Positions 29,197 through 38,843 of a stretch of DNA of 64,000 bases are shown here, one piece after another. Numbering within the stretch: position 1 is the stretch's first letter; the number at the start of each line of letters is the position of its first letter. Where the stretch lies: assembly GCA_046349635.1 (NCBI GenBank), contig JAXMBX010000010.1, positions 1-64,000 of the forward strand. Direction: 5' to 3'. This DNA comes from JAXMBX01 sp046349635. Lineage in GTDB: Bacteria; Planctomycetota; Planctomycetia; Planctomycetales; Planctomycetaceae. Position numbers and translations under genes: made by a program. Under the pieces are notes generated by a model. That model was not told the origin of the DNA. It searched no databases and was given only the letters and a program-made list of their open reading frames with translations.

Positions 29197-29688
29197 TCAG
29201 GGCGCATCAGCGGGAATCCCGATACCGAGGAGTTCTCCCTCGGCGCTCAAGGTCTCTCCCACCCACGCCTGAAAATCAAACGTGGCGAGTTTCTTGCTGC
29301 GAACCTTCGTGCAGAGCGCCATCAGCACGAGGCGGGAACCGGGATGCACCGGAGAGCGGAAGCGGACGTGGTTGATCCCGCCGAATCCCAGGACGTCCCC
29401 GGCCAGCAGGTCGAATTTCCGGGCGTAGAATGATGCGAGCTGTGCGACGCACTCGCAAATGATCACTCCCGGCATCAGCGGAAAGCCCGGCATGTGTCCG
29501 GAGACCCAGAATTCCTGATCGGTCACATCCTTAAAGCCGACGATGCCGTGCCGTTCCCGGTCCACGTGGACAATCCCCGTCAGTTGTTCCATCTCGTGCC
29601 GTTGCGCATTGATGGATCGGATCGTTTCGATGCCGAACAGGGGATTGTCGAAGTCGAAACTCAACGGGTCATAAAGTGGTGCTGCCAT
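29197..29688 (-). CDS. FabZ/FabA-like hot-dog dehydratase, third in window
   Basis: Single hot-dog domain of 163 residues. ATG 29688 (MAAPLYDPLSFDFDNP) is chosen because AGAGGAG lies 7 bases upstream; the reading back to 29838 adds sequence with no homology signal. The catalytic pair is visible as His65 in SGHMPGFPLMPG and Glu79 in VIICECVAQLAS. The residue after the catalytic His is Met rather than Phe, and the N-terminal extension is longer than in FabZ. It stands apart from the main fab cluster, upstream of the metal-efflux genes, so its substrate is open. It could act on a polyketide-like or specialised lipid intermediate. Confidence 0.83.
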   Translation of the reverse strand: MAAPLYDPLSFDFDNPLFGIETIRSINAQRHEMEQLTGIVHVDRERHGIVGFKDVTDQEFWVSGHMPGFPLMPGVIICECVAQLASFYARKFDLLAGDVLGFGGINHVRFRSPVHPGSRLVLMALCTKVRSKKLATFDFQAWVGETLSAEGELLGIGIPADAP

Positions 29689-29953
29689 GGCACAACTCCT
29701 CTGAAGGTTGAAATCGAATGGGGTGACCAAACCGCTCGCGAGTATGTCATCAGGTCCATTCAAGGGCCTGAATGTCAGTGTTGAGAATCTCCCGAGGCTC
29801 GGCAGGATGAGAGCGACCTTGAGGTCGATCGCATTCATGCCCGCTGGGGAGGGGTGCGGGAGCGCCGGCGTGAAAGCAGGCTCATCAGGGAAAGAAGCCT
29901 GTCGGCGATCGAGCCGTTGCCGATCGGATCAGCGCCGAGCGAATCAACGCCGA

Positions 29954-30448
29954 TCAAATCAGGCGGCGTGAGGTCCGCAGCAGGGTTTCGCCGGACTCGG
30001 AATCTGGGCGAGAGTCGCACTCTGCTGTGGAACTGCCTTGCGCGAGCTTCACCAGGAAAGGGACATTCAGCGCGGAAATCCCTTTCGCGAACCAGCAGGA
30101 CGCGATGATCCGCCGCCACTGTTGCGGCGATACGCAGGCGAACTCTTCTTCCTGCCCGTCTTCATCTTCCTCGTCATCGTTCGGGAGAAAGTCGTCATCC
30201 GAATCCTCGTAAGGACTGGTAAAGGACTCCTCCAGAAAGACGCTGGCGACCCGATGAATCGAAACGGGAGGTCGGCCGGGAATCCGCACCTCAAAGTCAC
30301 TCACAGCGGACGCCGCAGGGGTGCAACGCACAACGCTGGAGCGGTGAGGAGCGGGCGTTCCGTGGGCGATGCATTGGGCCAACAGGAATAAACCCAATGC
30401 AGTGAGAAACAGCATGTGTCGGAATACAAACTTGCCCAGGTGGCACAT
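29954..30448 (-). CDS. Small secreted acidic protein of unknown function
   Basis: A 164-residue protein with an N-terminal hydrophobic signal (FVFRHMLFLTALGLFLLAQC), which might also be a lipobox (LLAQC). A short basic segment follows, then a strongly acidic stretch (EDSDDDFLPNDDEEDEDGQEEE) at about residues 82-103, then a segment with WRRIIASCWF and a Ser-rich tail. I do not recognise a family. The ribosome-binding site is weak, and Met12 (30415) is an alternative start. Two Cys residues after the acidic region could form a disulfide. Confidence 0.55.
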   Translation of the reverse strand: MCHLGKFVFRHMLFLTALGLFLLAQCIAHGTPAPHRSSVVRCTPAASAVSDFEVRIPGRPPVSIHRVASVFLEESFTSPYEDSDDDFLPNDDEEDEDGQEEEFACVSPQQWRRIIASCWFAKGISALNVPFLVKLAQGSSTAECDSRPDSESGETLLRTSRRLI

Positions 30449-30598
30449 GGCTTCGATTTGGGAACTGCAAGAATCCTTCGAGCGTGAATGCGCGTGAATA
30501 TATCCGGAGACGGAAATCAGGGCAAGCGGAACCGGACCGAGGGTATGTTCGACCTGACGGGCGACGGGGGCTATCCCCGCATCGCGCCGGGGGCCGCA

Positions 30599-31696
30599 CT
30601 ATTTCGCGGCCTGGGCATTCCGGTCCAGCGCGAAATCCCCCGACACGTTCCGCCACACGGAATGCACGTGGTTCGCATCGTTCTGCACGTTGTTGTACTC
30701 GATCAGGAACGTCGGCCCCTGCACCCGGTAATAGTGCGGCTCGTTCCGCTCCGTCCCCCCCCACCACGCGAACTTGATCTTCTCCATCCCGGCGGTGGAA
30801 ATTTCCTTACGGCGGACTTCCTCGATCCGGCTCGGCATGTTCTTCAGGTACTCATCCAGCAACTGCCCCAGAATCTTCTTCTGATCCTCGGACATCGCGG
30901 AGTATTCCAAGCCCACCGGGTTGGAAATGTCCCCGTGCAATTCTCCGGGAGACCGGATTTCGTTCGGGGCCTTCTTGTTGATCAAAGCCACCTGCATCTG
31001 CTCTGGCGTGCAGGCCTTCAGCAGTTGACGGGCGATATCCTCTTCCGGAGCCAGCACCCGGATCATCCGCTTCGGTCCCGCGTCGATCATCCCCGGATTC
31101 GCCCCGAAGAACTCCGGCGTGCTTGAGACCACTTTGTTGTTCTCGATGGTGTAGTTCAGCGACAGGTGATGCCCTTCCAGGCGCCAGCCCCAGCGGTCCC
31201 CGGAATCTTCCAGCGTGCCGAACACGCTGAGGTAATATTTCTTCGGGTCCCGTCGCTCGCGGCGTTCCGCCCGGTCCCCCGGTTCCAGCAGATACAACAC
31301 CTCTTCGAGGCTCATGATGTTGAGTGCCTGGTCATATCCCGCCGGTGAGAGACCGGTCTGGATCAATTCGAGCGCGGACTTCAGCGAATCCCCTTCCAGT
31401 TCCTTCAACGGTACACCCTTGCGGGGGCGGGGAATGAAGTGCCAGTTCGTTCGTTCCGGATCATACGACCCGAACTGCGCCCGGCTCTTCTGATCCGGGG
31501 TCAGCGAGGCGAGGAACTTTTTCGCCGCCGCCCCCATCTTGGCGCCGGAGTTATCCACCGGTTCCGCCTGCACGCTGAGGAGCATCCACGAACAGGCGCA
31601 AATGGTCGTCGCCAGGGAGAGCCTTTTGCCCCAGCGGACCAGGGAACCGCGGTGCGGGGTCATCCTCGGAGAAGCCTGCGGTGACTCGACGCTCAT
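30599..31696 (-). CDS. DUF3500 family exported protein
   Basis: A 365-residue protein whose start at 31696 (MSVESPQASPR) is backed by GAGAGGAG just upstream. A signal-like hydrophobic segment (LATTICACSWMLLSVQA) follows a basic region. Then come family segments: KKFLASLTPDQKSRAQF, WHFIPRPRKGVPL, SLEEVLYLLE, GWRLEGHHLSLNYTI, FFGANPG and the conserved C-terminal FAWWGG(T)ERNEPHYYRVQGP(T)FLIEYNN region. This order matches DUF3500, which is often found in planctomycetes. The biochemical role is unknown to me; the His/Trp/Tyr-rich core suggests a binding or enzymatic site. It is probably periplasmic. Confidence 0.85.
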   Translation of the reverse strand: MSVESPQASPRMTPHRGSLVRWGKRLSLATTICACSWMLLSVQAEPVDNSGAKMGAAAKKFLASLTPDQKSRAQFGSYDPERTNWHFIPRPRKGVPLKELEGDSLKSALELIQTGLSPAGYDQALNIMSLEEVLYLLEPGDRAERRERRDPKKYYLSVFGTLEDSGDRWGWRLEGHHLSLNYTIENNKVVSSTPEFFGANPGMIDAGPKRMIRVLAPEEDIARQLLKACTPEQMQVALINKKAPNEIRSPGELHGDISNPVGLEYSAMSEDQKKILGQLLDEYLKNMPSRIEEVRRKEISTAGMEKIKFAWWGGTERNEPHYYRVQGPTFLIEYNNVQNDANHVHSVWRNVSGDFALDRNAQAAK

Positions 31697-31781
31697 GGAA
31701 CTCTCCTCTCGGCTGTTCAGTCTCGCTGCCATAAATCGAACAAGTAAGGTTTCTTAGTCTCTCGTCTGCTCAGTTTTTCAT

Positions 31782-32126
31782 CTAACCCGGAGGCCAGCCC
31801 AGCGACCGTCCCCCCAGGATGTGGACGTGCAGATGCGGCACCGTCTGCCCGCCGTCGGTGCCGGTGTTGACCACCAACCGGTAACCGTTCCCCAGCCCCA
31901 ACTGCTCCGCGACTTTGCCGGCCGTCAGCAGCAGGTGCCCCAGCAGGGCCTGATCCTCCAGTGTGGCGTCCGCCACGGAGGGGATCTCTTTGCGGGGGAT
32001 GACGAGCACGTGCGTGGGGGCTTGCGGGTTGACATCGTGAAACGCGATGCACTCCGCATCCTCATAGACGAGCTTGGCTGGAATTTCACCGTCAAGAATG
32101 CGTTTGAAAATTGTTTTGGACGCCAT
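31782..32126 (-). CDS. HIT family nucleotide-binding hydrolase (HINT-like)
   Basis: Cytoplasmic histidine-triad protein of 114 residues. The triad H98-x-H100-x-H102 is visible in VPHLHVHILGG, and the N-terminus reads TIFKRILDGEIPAKLVYED, as in the HINT/PKCI branch that hydrolyses purine nucleoside phosphoramidates. The conserved C-terminal LGWPPG closes the protein. It is the last leftward gene before the long gene-free segment where the strand composition switches. Confidence 0.94.
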   Translation of the reverse strand: MASKTIFKRILDGEIPAKLVYEDAECIAFHDVNPQAPTHVLVIPRKEIPSVADATLEDQALLGHLLLTAGKVAEQLGLGNGYRLVVNTGTDGGQTVPHLHVHILGGRSLGWPPG

Positions 32127-32840
32127 GGCCTTCGATTCGGGCTGAAAAAATCTCGAAAAAAATCGTGTTGATGAAGATCAACATAGCAAAACCAAACGGA
32201 ATCCTCCAACGGTTTTACGGCAGATCGTGCATGTTTCGTTTTCGGCACGTTTTTGTGCGGAAAACTTCGGCGGTTGACACCCCCGCGCGATGACCTACGG
32301 TTGCTTTGGGTTCGACTCACGAACCTCTTCGAAACATCGGCCTGTGGCTTGCGACTCCCGATTTCAAACATGCTCACCTGTGATTGATTTCCTGTCGCAC
32401 CCAGCCGCTCAAATCTCGATCGTATTCCGGCTCTTCAATTTCGGCAGCTTCTTCTTCAGGCCCGTAGGAGAACGCCGGTGTTGAGGAGCACGGAACACGG
32501 TGGAGTGCTGAGTTCTTCCGAAGCCCGCGACCGCGCTCTCTCGTTTTCGGGGTCGAGGGGAACGTCCTGACTTCTGTTCGTCACGAAGATCGAAGACTTG
32601 GCCCGGATTGGGTGTCCGGCCAGATGCGGAGTAGCCTGTCGCTGCTATGGGTTTGACCTGTGGCGGCGACAGGCTCCCTTTCTGTTACAACCGGCATCTT
32701 CTGAACCGGGATGTTTTCTTTCCGCCACATGCCGGTTTATGTGCTAAAGTTCCTCCGACGAGTCATCCCCTCGAGCAATTTTTTGTGCGGTGTCACAACC
32801 CGCACAATCAGTTCGAGCCTACTCACCGGAGGTTCACACC
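32127..32840. other. Long gene-free segment at the strand-composition switch; candidate replication origin
   Basis: No coding frame is supported in these 714 bp. The segment contains three copies of TTGTGCGG: 32253-32260, 32783-32790, and inverted as CCGCACAA at 32800-32807. The last two form a dyad with a 9-base spacer. The first two share the longer TTTTTGTGCGG. A TTGACA at 32274-32279 is followed after 16 bases by a poor -10 element (TACGGT). A-rich runs lie at 32144-32162. No perfect DnaA box (TTATCCACA) was found by eye. To the left the + strand is C-rich and to the right G-rich. Confidence 0.4.
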
Positions 32841-33307
32841 ATGCGACACCCACTCGACGTTGATTCCACACCTCAGGGAGGGGTTGTTTCCCGCCGCGGA
32901 GCGACACTGTACGAAGCCGCCATCGCGATTCCGATCCTGTTGATCCTGGTGGTCGGAGCGATCGAATACGGGCGGGCGTTCATGATCGGCCAACTGGTCA
33001 CCAGTGCCGCCCGCGAAGGTGCCCGCAAGGTCTCGGAAGGGGCGGTTACAACCACCGGTATTACGCAGGGGTCAAGGACTGGCTGTATGAATTCGGGCGG
33101 ATCGAACGTGACGACGTGATCGTCACGTTGACCGTGACGCCGTTTCTGGGAAGTCCGACGTCGAATCCGGATGAGATTCCCCAGATCAACCGCCGTGACC
33201 TGGTGACCGTGAAGGTGGAAGTGCCCTTCAAGCGGGTGAGCATCCTCCCCCCCGTGTGCCTGGGGAGCACGATGCTGGCCGCCGAATCCGCCGCCACGTA
33301 CGAATAA
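32841..33307 (+). CDS. TadE-like pilus-assembly protein, one frameshift
   Basis: Single-pass membrane pseudopilin-like protein of about 155 residues. It starts at ATG 32841 with CCGGAGG upstream. The N-terminal motif RRGATLYEAAIAIPILLILV, then GAIEYGRAF and TSAAREGARK, is the TadE signature (an Arg-Arg-Gly leader and a hydrophobic helix with a Glu). The frame breaks near 33070: one extra G in the GGGG run restores QGVKDWLYEFGRIERDDVIV and runs into ITLTVTPF-like sequence, ending at 33307. The C-terminal part (VKVEVPFKRVSI) is also TadE-like. No other tad genes are nearby. A strong terminator follows at 33373. Confidence 0.85.
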
Positions 33308-33372
33308 ATCCTGTTCGGGTAATTCCTGATCAGACACGATCGCATATCTCCTCGGGTGCAACCACCACCCTC

Positions 33373-33405
33373 CAGGGCCTGACTCAGTCAGGCCCTGTTT
33401 TATTT
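33373..33405 (+). terminator. Rho-independent terminator after the TadE-like gene
   Basis: A perfect 10-bp stem, CAGGGCCTGA (33373-33382) with TCAGGCCCTG (33388-33397), loop CTCAG, followed by TTTTATTT. It lies 65 bp after the TadE-like stop codon on the same strand. Confidence 0.85.
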
Positions 33406-33476
33406 AATGCCGCAGCATAGAATGGAGATCTTCACCATCACGGGTTGAACGTCACTCACGGATTAGAGAATCGCGG

Positions 33477-33951
33477 ATGAATCATTCTCAACTGATCGAT
33501 GCTTACCTTTCGGGACTCGACACTCTCACGCACCCTGCCAGGGCTGAATCCCGCTCACAGTCACATCCGGCCGGTGGATGGATCGTGGACGATTCAGGAA
33601 AATCTCTGCCATCTGGCGGATACGGAGGGGTTGTTCGCGGAACGGATGCGGCGGGTGCTGTCCGAAGACCGGCCTCCGCTCCCGGTGGCGGACCAGGATG
33701 CGTGCATGGAGACGCTGGCCTGCAGCCAGCGGGTGATCGAAGAGGAGATCGCTGTGATCCAGGCGATCCGGCGGCAGATGTCCCGGATCCTGCGGGCGCA
33801 ACCTGCGGAGGCATGGTCGCGGGTCGGCATCCACAGCCAGGCGGGAGAGCAGACGCTCGAACAGATCGTGCAGAAGGCGGTCAACCATCTGGACCACCAC
33901 TTGAAGTTCGTGCGGGCGAAGCGCGAGGCTCTGGAAGAGAGAGCGTCGTAG
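33477..33951 (+). CDS. DinB-like four-helix protein, one frameshift
   Basis: Cytoplasmic DinB/YfiT-type four-helix bundle protein of about 157 residues. The likely N-terminus is ATG 33477 (MNHSQLIDAYLSGLDTL). The frame shifts by one base near 33530-33540, after which the 33499 frame continues (LPGLNPAHSHIRPVDGSW). Metal-site histidines of the fold are visible: the His in WTIQENLCHLADTE, and His-x3-His in NHLDHHLKF. The family includes metal-dependent thiol transferases, but many members have no known reaction. The single break looks like sequence error. Confidence 0.82.
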
Positions 33952-34292
33952 GGGACTGAGGGGTGAGGGGCTGGGGTTTGGTCGGGTGTTGCGGGGGAGA
34001 GTGGCGCGGAGGAGTTTACTTCGCGTTCAGAATCTGACTGCAATCCATCACACAAGGCGCTAGGAAGTGTGGCTGCGCCACCCGGCCGCCGGTGACGGCC
34101 GGGCCACCCAGGTTCATACTCAAGTGAATCCATGCCCACCCGGCGCCCTGCGGGCGAGAGCAGTGGAGCAGGAGAACAGTGGAGCAGTTGAGAGGATGGC
34201 GTGGGTGGATTGTCTCGCGGAGGGGGGGCGGTAGAATGGGGGCTGGCCGGAGCGGGAGAGGGAGAAGGGACACACACTACGGGAGGATGAGA
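33952..34292. other. Gene-free gap with GC-rich hairpins
   Basis: This 341-bp gap contains a GC-rich inverted pair around GGCCGCCGGTGACGGCC (34083-34099) and a short GCGCCCTGCGGGCG hairpin (34142-34155), both resembling the intergenic repeat families. The ribosome-binding site for the next gene (GGGAGGA) is at 34281-34287. No gene is seen. Confidence 0.4.
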
Positions 34293-35300
34293 ATGAGTTT
34301 TCAAGCCTGGGTCACGGCCGGGAAAAATGCCCCGTTCACGAAGCAATCTCTGGAGCTCCCGCCGTTGGGCCCCGAGGAGGTCGAGGTCGCAGTCGACAAC
34401 TGCGGGCTGTGCCATTCGGATCTCTCCATGTGGCAGAATGACTGGGGGATGACCGGGTTTCCGGCGATCTTCGGGCATGAAGTGGTCGGGCGGGTCGTCG
34501 CGCTCGGGCCGATGGCGAAGGGGCTGGCCGTCGGCCAGAAAGTGGGAATCGGCTGGACGGCGGAGAGTTGCATGCATTGCCGTCAGTGCATGTCCGGATC
34601 GCATCACCTGTGCAATACCGTGCGGCCCACGATTGTCGGTCGGTTCGGCGGGTTCGCGACGAGCCTGCGGACGCACTGGGCGTGGACGCTGCCGTTGCCG
34701 GAGGGGCTGGATCTGGCGAATGCCGGTCCCCTGCTCTGCGGCGGGATCACGGTGTTCAATCCGCTCACGAAATTCGCCAGTCCGAAAAGCCGTGTGGGGA
34801 TTGTCGGCATCGGGGGGCTGGGGCACATGGGGGTGAAGTTCGCCGCGGCGTATGGCTGCGATGTAACGGCGTTTACGTCGAGCGAGAGCAAGTTCGATGA
34901 GGCGCTTGGCTTTGGGGCCAATCACGTAGTTTCCTCCCGAGACTCGAATGCGATCAAGAAGCTCGCGCGGACTTTCGATCTCCTCATCGTGACGGTGAAC
35001 GTGCCGTTGGACTGGGACGCGTTGCTGTCGACGCTTGCTCCGAACGGGCGGATGCATGTCGTCGGGGCGGTGCCGCAGGCGATCCCGGTGCATATCATTC
35101 CGCTGATTTTCGGGCAGCAGAGCATCGGGGGATCGCCGACGGGGTCGCCGGTGGACCTGGCGGAGATGCTGGACTTCGCGGCGCGTCACCAGGTGTCGCC
35201 ACAGACGGAGCATTTCCCGATGAGCCAGATCAACGAGGCGTTTGCCCATGTCGCGGCGGGAAAGGCGCGGTACCGAGTGGTGCTGGACGCCGATTTCTGA
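34293..35300 (+). CDS. Zinc-dependent alcohol dehydrogenase, MDR family (CAD/AdhC-like)
   Basis: Cytoplasmic NAD(P)-dependent alcohol/aldehyde oxidoreductase of 335 residues. ATG 34293 (MSFQAWVTAG) is chosen because GGGAGGA precedes it. Catalytic zinc ligands are Cys37 (in DNCGLCHSD) and His62 with Glu63 (FGHEVVG). The structural zinc tetrad is Cys93, Cys96, Cys99 and Cys107 (ESCMHCRQCMSGSHHLC). The dinucleotide motif is GIGGLGHMG. This set matches the broad-range, usually NADPH-linked aldehyde reductase group (YahK/Ahr-like), but the natural substrate is not evident. It is not in an operon. Codon third positions are strongly G-rich, as in the right half of the window. Confidence 0.94.
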   Translation: MSFQAWVTAGKNAPFTKQSLELPPLGPEEVEVAVDNCGLCHSDLSMWQNDWGMTGFPAIFGHEVVGRVVALGPMAKGLAVGQKVGIGWTAESCMHCRQCMSGSHHLCNTVRPTIVGRFGGFATSLRTHWAWTLPLPEGLDLANAGPLLCGGITVFNPLTKFASPKSRVGIVGIGGLGHMGVKFAAAYGCDVTAFTSSESKFDEALGFGANHVVSSRDSNAIKKLARTFDLLIVTVNVPLDWDALLSTLAPNGRMHVVGAVPQAIPVHIIPLIFGQQSIGGSPTGSPVDLAEMLDFAARHQVSPQTEHFPMSQINEAFAHVAAGKARYRVVLDADF

Positions 35301-35776
35301 TGCGTCACGACGCTTTGTGAGTGGACTGCAGAGAATCAGCCTGAGGAGGGATCGGCACAGGTTTTTGAGATGTGCAAACATGTGCATGGTGGTTCATGCT
35401 CGGTTTCTGAAGTCCGTTCAGAGACGTTTGGGGCGTGTGCTGTCGCCGTTGAAGACACTGCTAAACCGGAGTACCGGTTTCGACAGTGCCACCCGAAAAA
35501 TACGGGGGAGTTCGCGACCGGTCGTTGAGAGATGACAATGAGTACCCCTCTCAATGGATAGGCGAGTGGTTGCGGTGGGGTGGGGAAGACCGACGAGCAG
35601 GTCAATCGCACGGATTGAAGTCTGTTCTTGTGCTGGGGGAGATAACCTGCGGGCAGCGAATCTGTCACCCGGGTTGCCATTTTAATTGCAATGCATGGAA
35701 AGAGTGCATATTATTTAAAACATACACTTCACGGTTAAGTCTCACTAGTTATTTCTTGTGGCACCGGAGGCACGCA
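35301..35776. other. Gene-free region leading into the AT-richer helicase island
   Basis: I see no gene in these 476 bp. Composition changes from G-rich to AT-richer near 35690. The stretch at 35700-35760 (around TATTATTTAAAACATACA) would suit a promoter for the helicase gene, whose ribosome-binding site CCGGAGG is at 35764-35770. Confidence 0.4.
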
Positions 35777-38513
35777 ATGCCAGACCAAGACTGCCCTAAG
35801 AGACGTTGTTGGTGGCTTTCCAAATATTGTGCTTGAAGCATGGGAGCAGTCAGGAATTACCGAGCTTCTCCCGATTCAAGTGGAGGCCTTGAATGACACA
35901 GCAAATAGCGAAGTGTAGTCTATTGGTGATTGGCCCTACCTCTTGCGGCAAAACATTTGTGGGGAAGTAATATTATTACGCAACGCGTTGACAGGTCGCA
36001 AATGCATATATCTTGTACCCTTCAAGGCATTGGCAGAAGAGAAATTTGCTGACTTTGTAGATAGATTTGGACGAGAGGAGGTTGGCGCGAAAATAATAAT
36101 CTCAACCGCCGATCATCGTGAGCATGATAGGAGATTTGGAGACGGTGACTATGACATCGCCATTTTGACGTACGAAAAACTCTTCGATCTTGGTGCACAT
36201 CCGACGATGTTGACCGTGATTGGTGCAATTGTCGTGGATGAAATTCAAATGGTAGCGGACGGTGGGCGCGGGGCAGAACTTGAGCTTTTGCTTACCCGAT
36301 GCAGACAACTGAATGCGCAGATACAAATAATTGGGTTGTCAGCCGTCGTGTCCGATTTGAATGGATTTGATGCTTGGTTGAATGCAAAAGCAGTTGTAAG
36401 CACTCATAGACCAGTCCCTTAGAGAAGGTGTGTTAATCCTAGAGGAGATTTTCAGTTCGTCGAATGGAATGACAGTCGGCGTGATGCAGGGACTGAACAA
36501 TTGGGCAGGATTCAAGGAGGGGACGAGGCAGAACTTACAATAGATCTCGCCCAAAAGTTGCTCCAAAACGGATCAGAGCAAATATTAGTGTTTGTTCCGT
36601 CTGTACGTGAAACCAAGATCTTAGCGGGGCGAATTGCGCATGCCTGCCCTGGATTGACGCCAGCAGCAAAGATAGTTGAAGAGCTTTCGCTTGTCGAGAG
36701 AGCAGAATCAATTGCCGCTTTGACTATGACATTGGCTCATGCAGTAGCATTTCATAACGCAGATTTAACACTCGAAGAGATTGGTCGTTGAAAGGGATTT
36801 AGGAGGGGAAATCCGCTGCATTGTGTCGACTTCGACTCTGTCAATGGGCGTGAACCTGCCTGCATCTACAGTAATAATCACAAAACCAGTCAAGTGGACA
36901 AAGGAGAGGGGGCAGTCCTGGCGGCAAGTTCCACTGCGTAGCAGAATATCGAAACATGAGTGGTCGAGCGGGCCGTTTCGGGTATATCAAGGACGCAGTA
37001 GGGCGGTCAATAATGATCGCGAAAACCCCATTCGAGCAGCAGTCCTTATTTAATCAGTATGCAAGAGGCGAGCCTGCCCCTCTCAACTCAGTGTTTATCA
37101 AAGGAAATCTCAAACTCGCTTTGTTGCGTTGTATCGCCTCGGGGCTGTGCAACACCGCGGATGGGGCAAGACGCTTTCTGTTGAAGACATTGCTGCACGT
37201 AGTGAGTGAATAACGAAGCCTCTCGAGAACTTCTCGACAAAAATATCAAGGAGACAATAGTCTTAAAGGCTCATGCGTTAATCGAATCAAGATGGTGGAA
37301 AGGATTGTCCGCCACTCGTGTTGGGCGTGTTTGTGCGGCGAGTGGTCTGCAAATCGCAACGTTTGTTTTACTCGAGGCAGTGAAGCGACTACACTTCTCC
37401 TGTTGATATGGCGTTACTTGCGTCGTCGTGGCAGATACTGGTCCGGATTCAATTTCGATATCCTTGTCGACTGAAGAGTATCAGGGACGATATCAAGTGT
37501 TTCGAGGAACAATCGTTGAGGCATGTGATCGCGACCCGTCACCACAAACGTCAGCTTTTCTAGAGTCTTTGAGAGGAAGCGGGCTTCAGAATGAACAAGT
37601 TCGCCAAATGAAGTTCTTGTGTGTGGCGTCCGCGTATTTAAATGGCGTTGCGTCAGGAGATGAAAAGCACCTGAGAATCAATTGCAGGAAGGGCTCGTGC
37701 GGTTGGAAGGCAGTGTTCGTGGCTAGCGGACACGGCTGCGAATATTGCTTGGTCACTCGGTTCTGCGTCCGAGGCCAAGTATATGAAAGGATTGCAGAAG
37801 ATTTCTACATGGCTGCACTGAAGCCGCGATGATTCTCGCATATATTCCACATTCATTGCATCGGGCAGAACGGGACGCCTTATTTGCATCTGGTTTCGAT
37901 TCGCAAAGATTGTCGAAACTCAGCCGATCGAAATCGCACAGCAAGCTCGAGTTAATCGTCAACGTGTTGCTTTGCTTCAGAGGAGGATCCTTGATGTGCT
38001 TGGGCCCTCGACCGAGAAAAACCATGTGTTGGGATGACGGCTATCGAGCGTCAGTAAACTTGTTGAAGAGCTCTGCGCGACCAGTACCTCTCTTGAACAA
38101 GCAATCGAGAACGTACTTTCTCATCCGTTTTGTCCACTTACGGTCACTCGATTTTCGAAGCAACGTCACGCGGAGCCCGATCTAAAAATTGTCTTACCTT
38201 CTGGACGCGTTGGGATTGTCCAAGTCACTGCTAAGGATAAACCAACCGATAAAGTCTCATCGACAAGTCAGGATCAGTGTTGCAACAACTTCCGAAATGA
38301 ATCCAGAGGTGTTTATTTGTATAGGGCGTCCAGATACGAGGATGCTGTTAAAAGTGCAAACGCTCACGCGATGAATTCTAAAAACTTCAAACTGATTCCA
38401 GTGGCTGTTTTGGCGGAATGTATGTGCGATTCTGCGAAGCACTCTTGCCAGCCGGAGAGTGGCTGAAATTCTTGTACGAGATGTTGGGTACATAACGGTC
38501 GACCGAATATGAA
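35777..38513 (+). pseudogene. Ski2-like SF2 helicase with possible C-terminal nuclease domain, many frameshifts
   Basis: Fragments in shifting frames reconstruct a protein of about 910 residues from ATG 35777. Helicase motifs appear in order: Q-motif-like ELLPIQVEAL, Walker A GPTSCGKTFVG, motif II VVDEIQM, motif III GLSAVVS, motif V VSTSTLSMGVNLPAS, and motif VI NMSGRAGRFGY. This is the Hel308/COG1204 type. Downstream pieces look helical (LLDKNIKETIVLKAHALIES; FLCVASAYLNG). A last open frame (38038-38466) holds PDLKIVLPSGRVGIVQVTAK, a spacing like the PD-(D/E)xK nuclease core with Gln in place of Glu. At least eight frame changes occur, some repaired by one homopolymer base (for example the GGGG at about 35961). 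The AT-richer codon use is unlike its neighbours and suggests transfer. A defence role is inference. Confidence 0.72.
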
Positions 38514-38694
38514 AATGACGAGGAGACACACTTCGCCTCTTGTTAGGCGATGGATTGTTCTGCCGTTTTAAAGCACGTGTTGAAAAACGGCAGGTCTTTC
38601 TGAAAACAACCTCCATCGCCGTGGTTTCAGGACTAAGGCCGGGTGGTTGGATGCCGTTGGAGGAAAATGGGGGTTTTCAGTGGGGACGGAGCGA

Positions 38695-38770
38695 TGCTCA
38701 GAGACGGTTGGACGGCCCCTCTTCCGTCGGCCACCTTCTCCGCGCGGGAGAGGTCTTTGGGAACTATCGC
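38695..38770. repeat. Intergenic repeat, inverted copy of the ACGTCTCTGATC family
   Basis: GCTCAGAGACGGTTGGACGG, CCCCTCTTCC, then CACCTTCTCC with CGCGGGAGAGG. This is the reverse orientation of the element at 24760-24850. Confidence 0.45.
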
Positions 38771-38843
38771 TGCCCAGGGGGCGAGGGGTTGAAATAGGGA
38801 ACCCGGCGCTCGGGCTAGTTCAAGGCAAAAATCCTCAACTCGT

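Noticed and set aside
32127..32840. Possible structured RNA gene (SRP RNA, tmRNA or RNase P) in the long gap
   Set aside because: None of the diagnostic conserved segments of these RNAs was seen.
33594..35387. 597-residue minus-strand frame over the DinB-like and alcohol dehydrogenase genes
   Set aside because: It is Arg/Pro/His-rich, as expected for antisense of G-rich coding DNA, and the plus-strand dehydrogenase has complete motifs.
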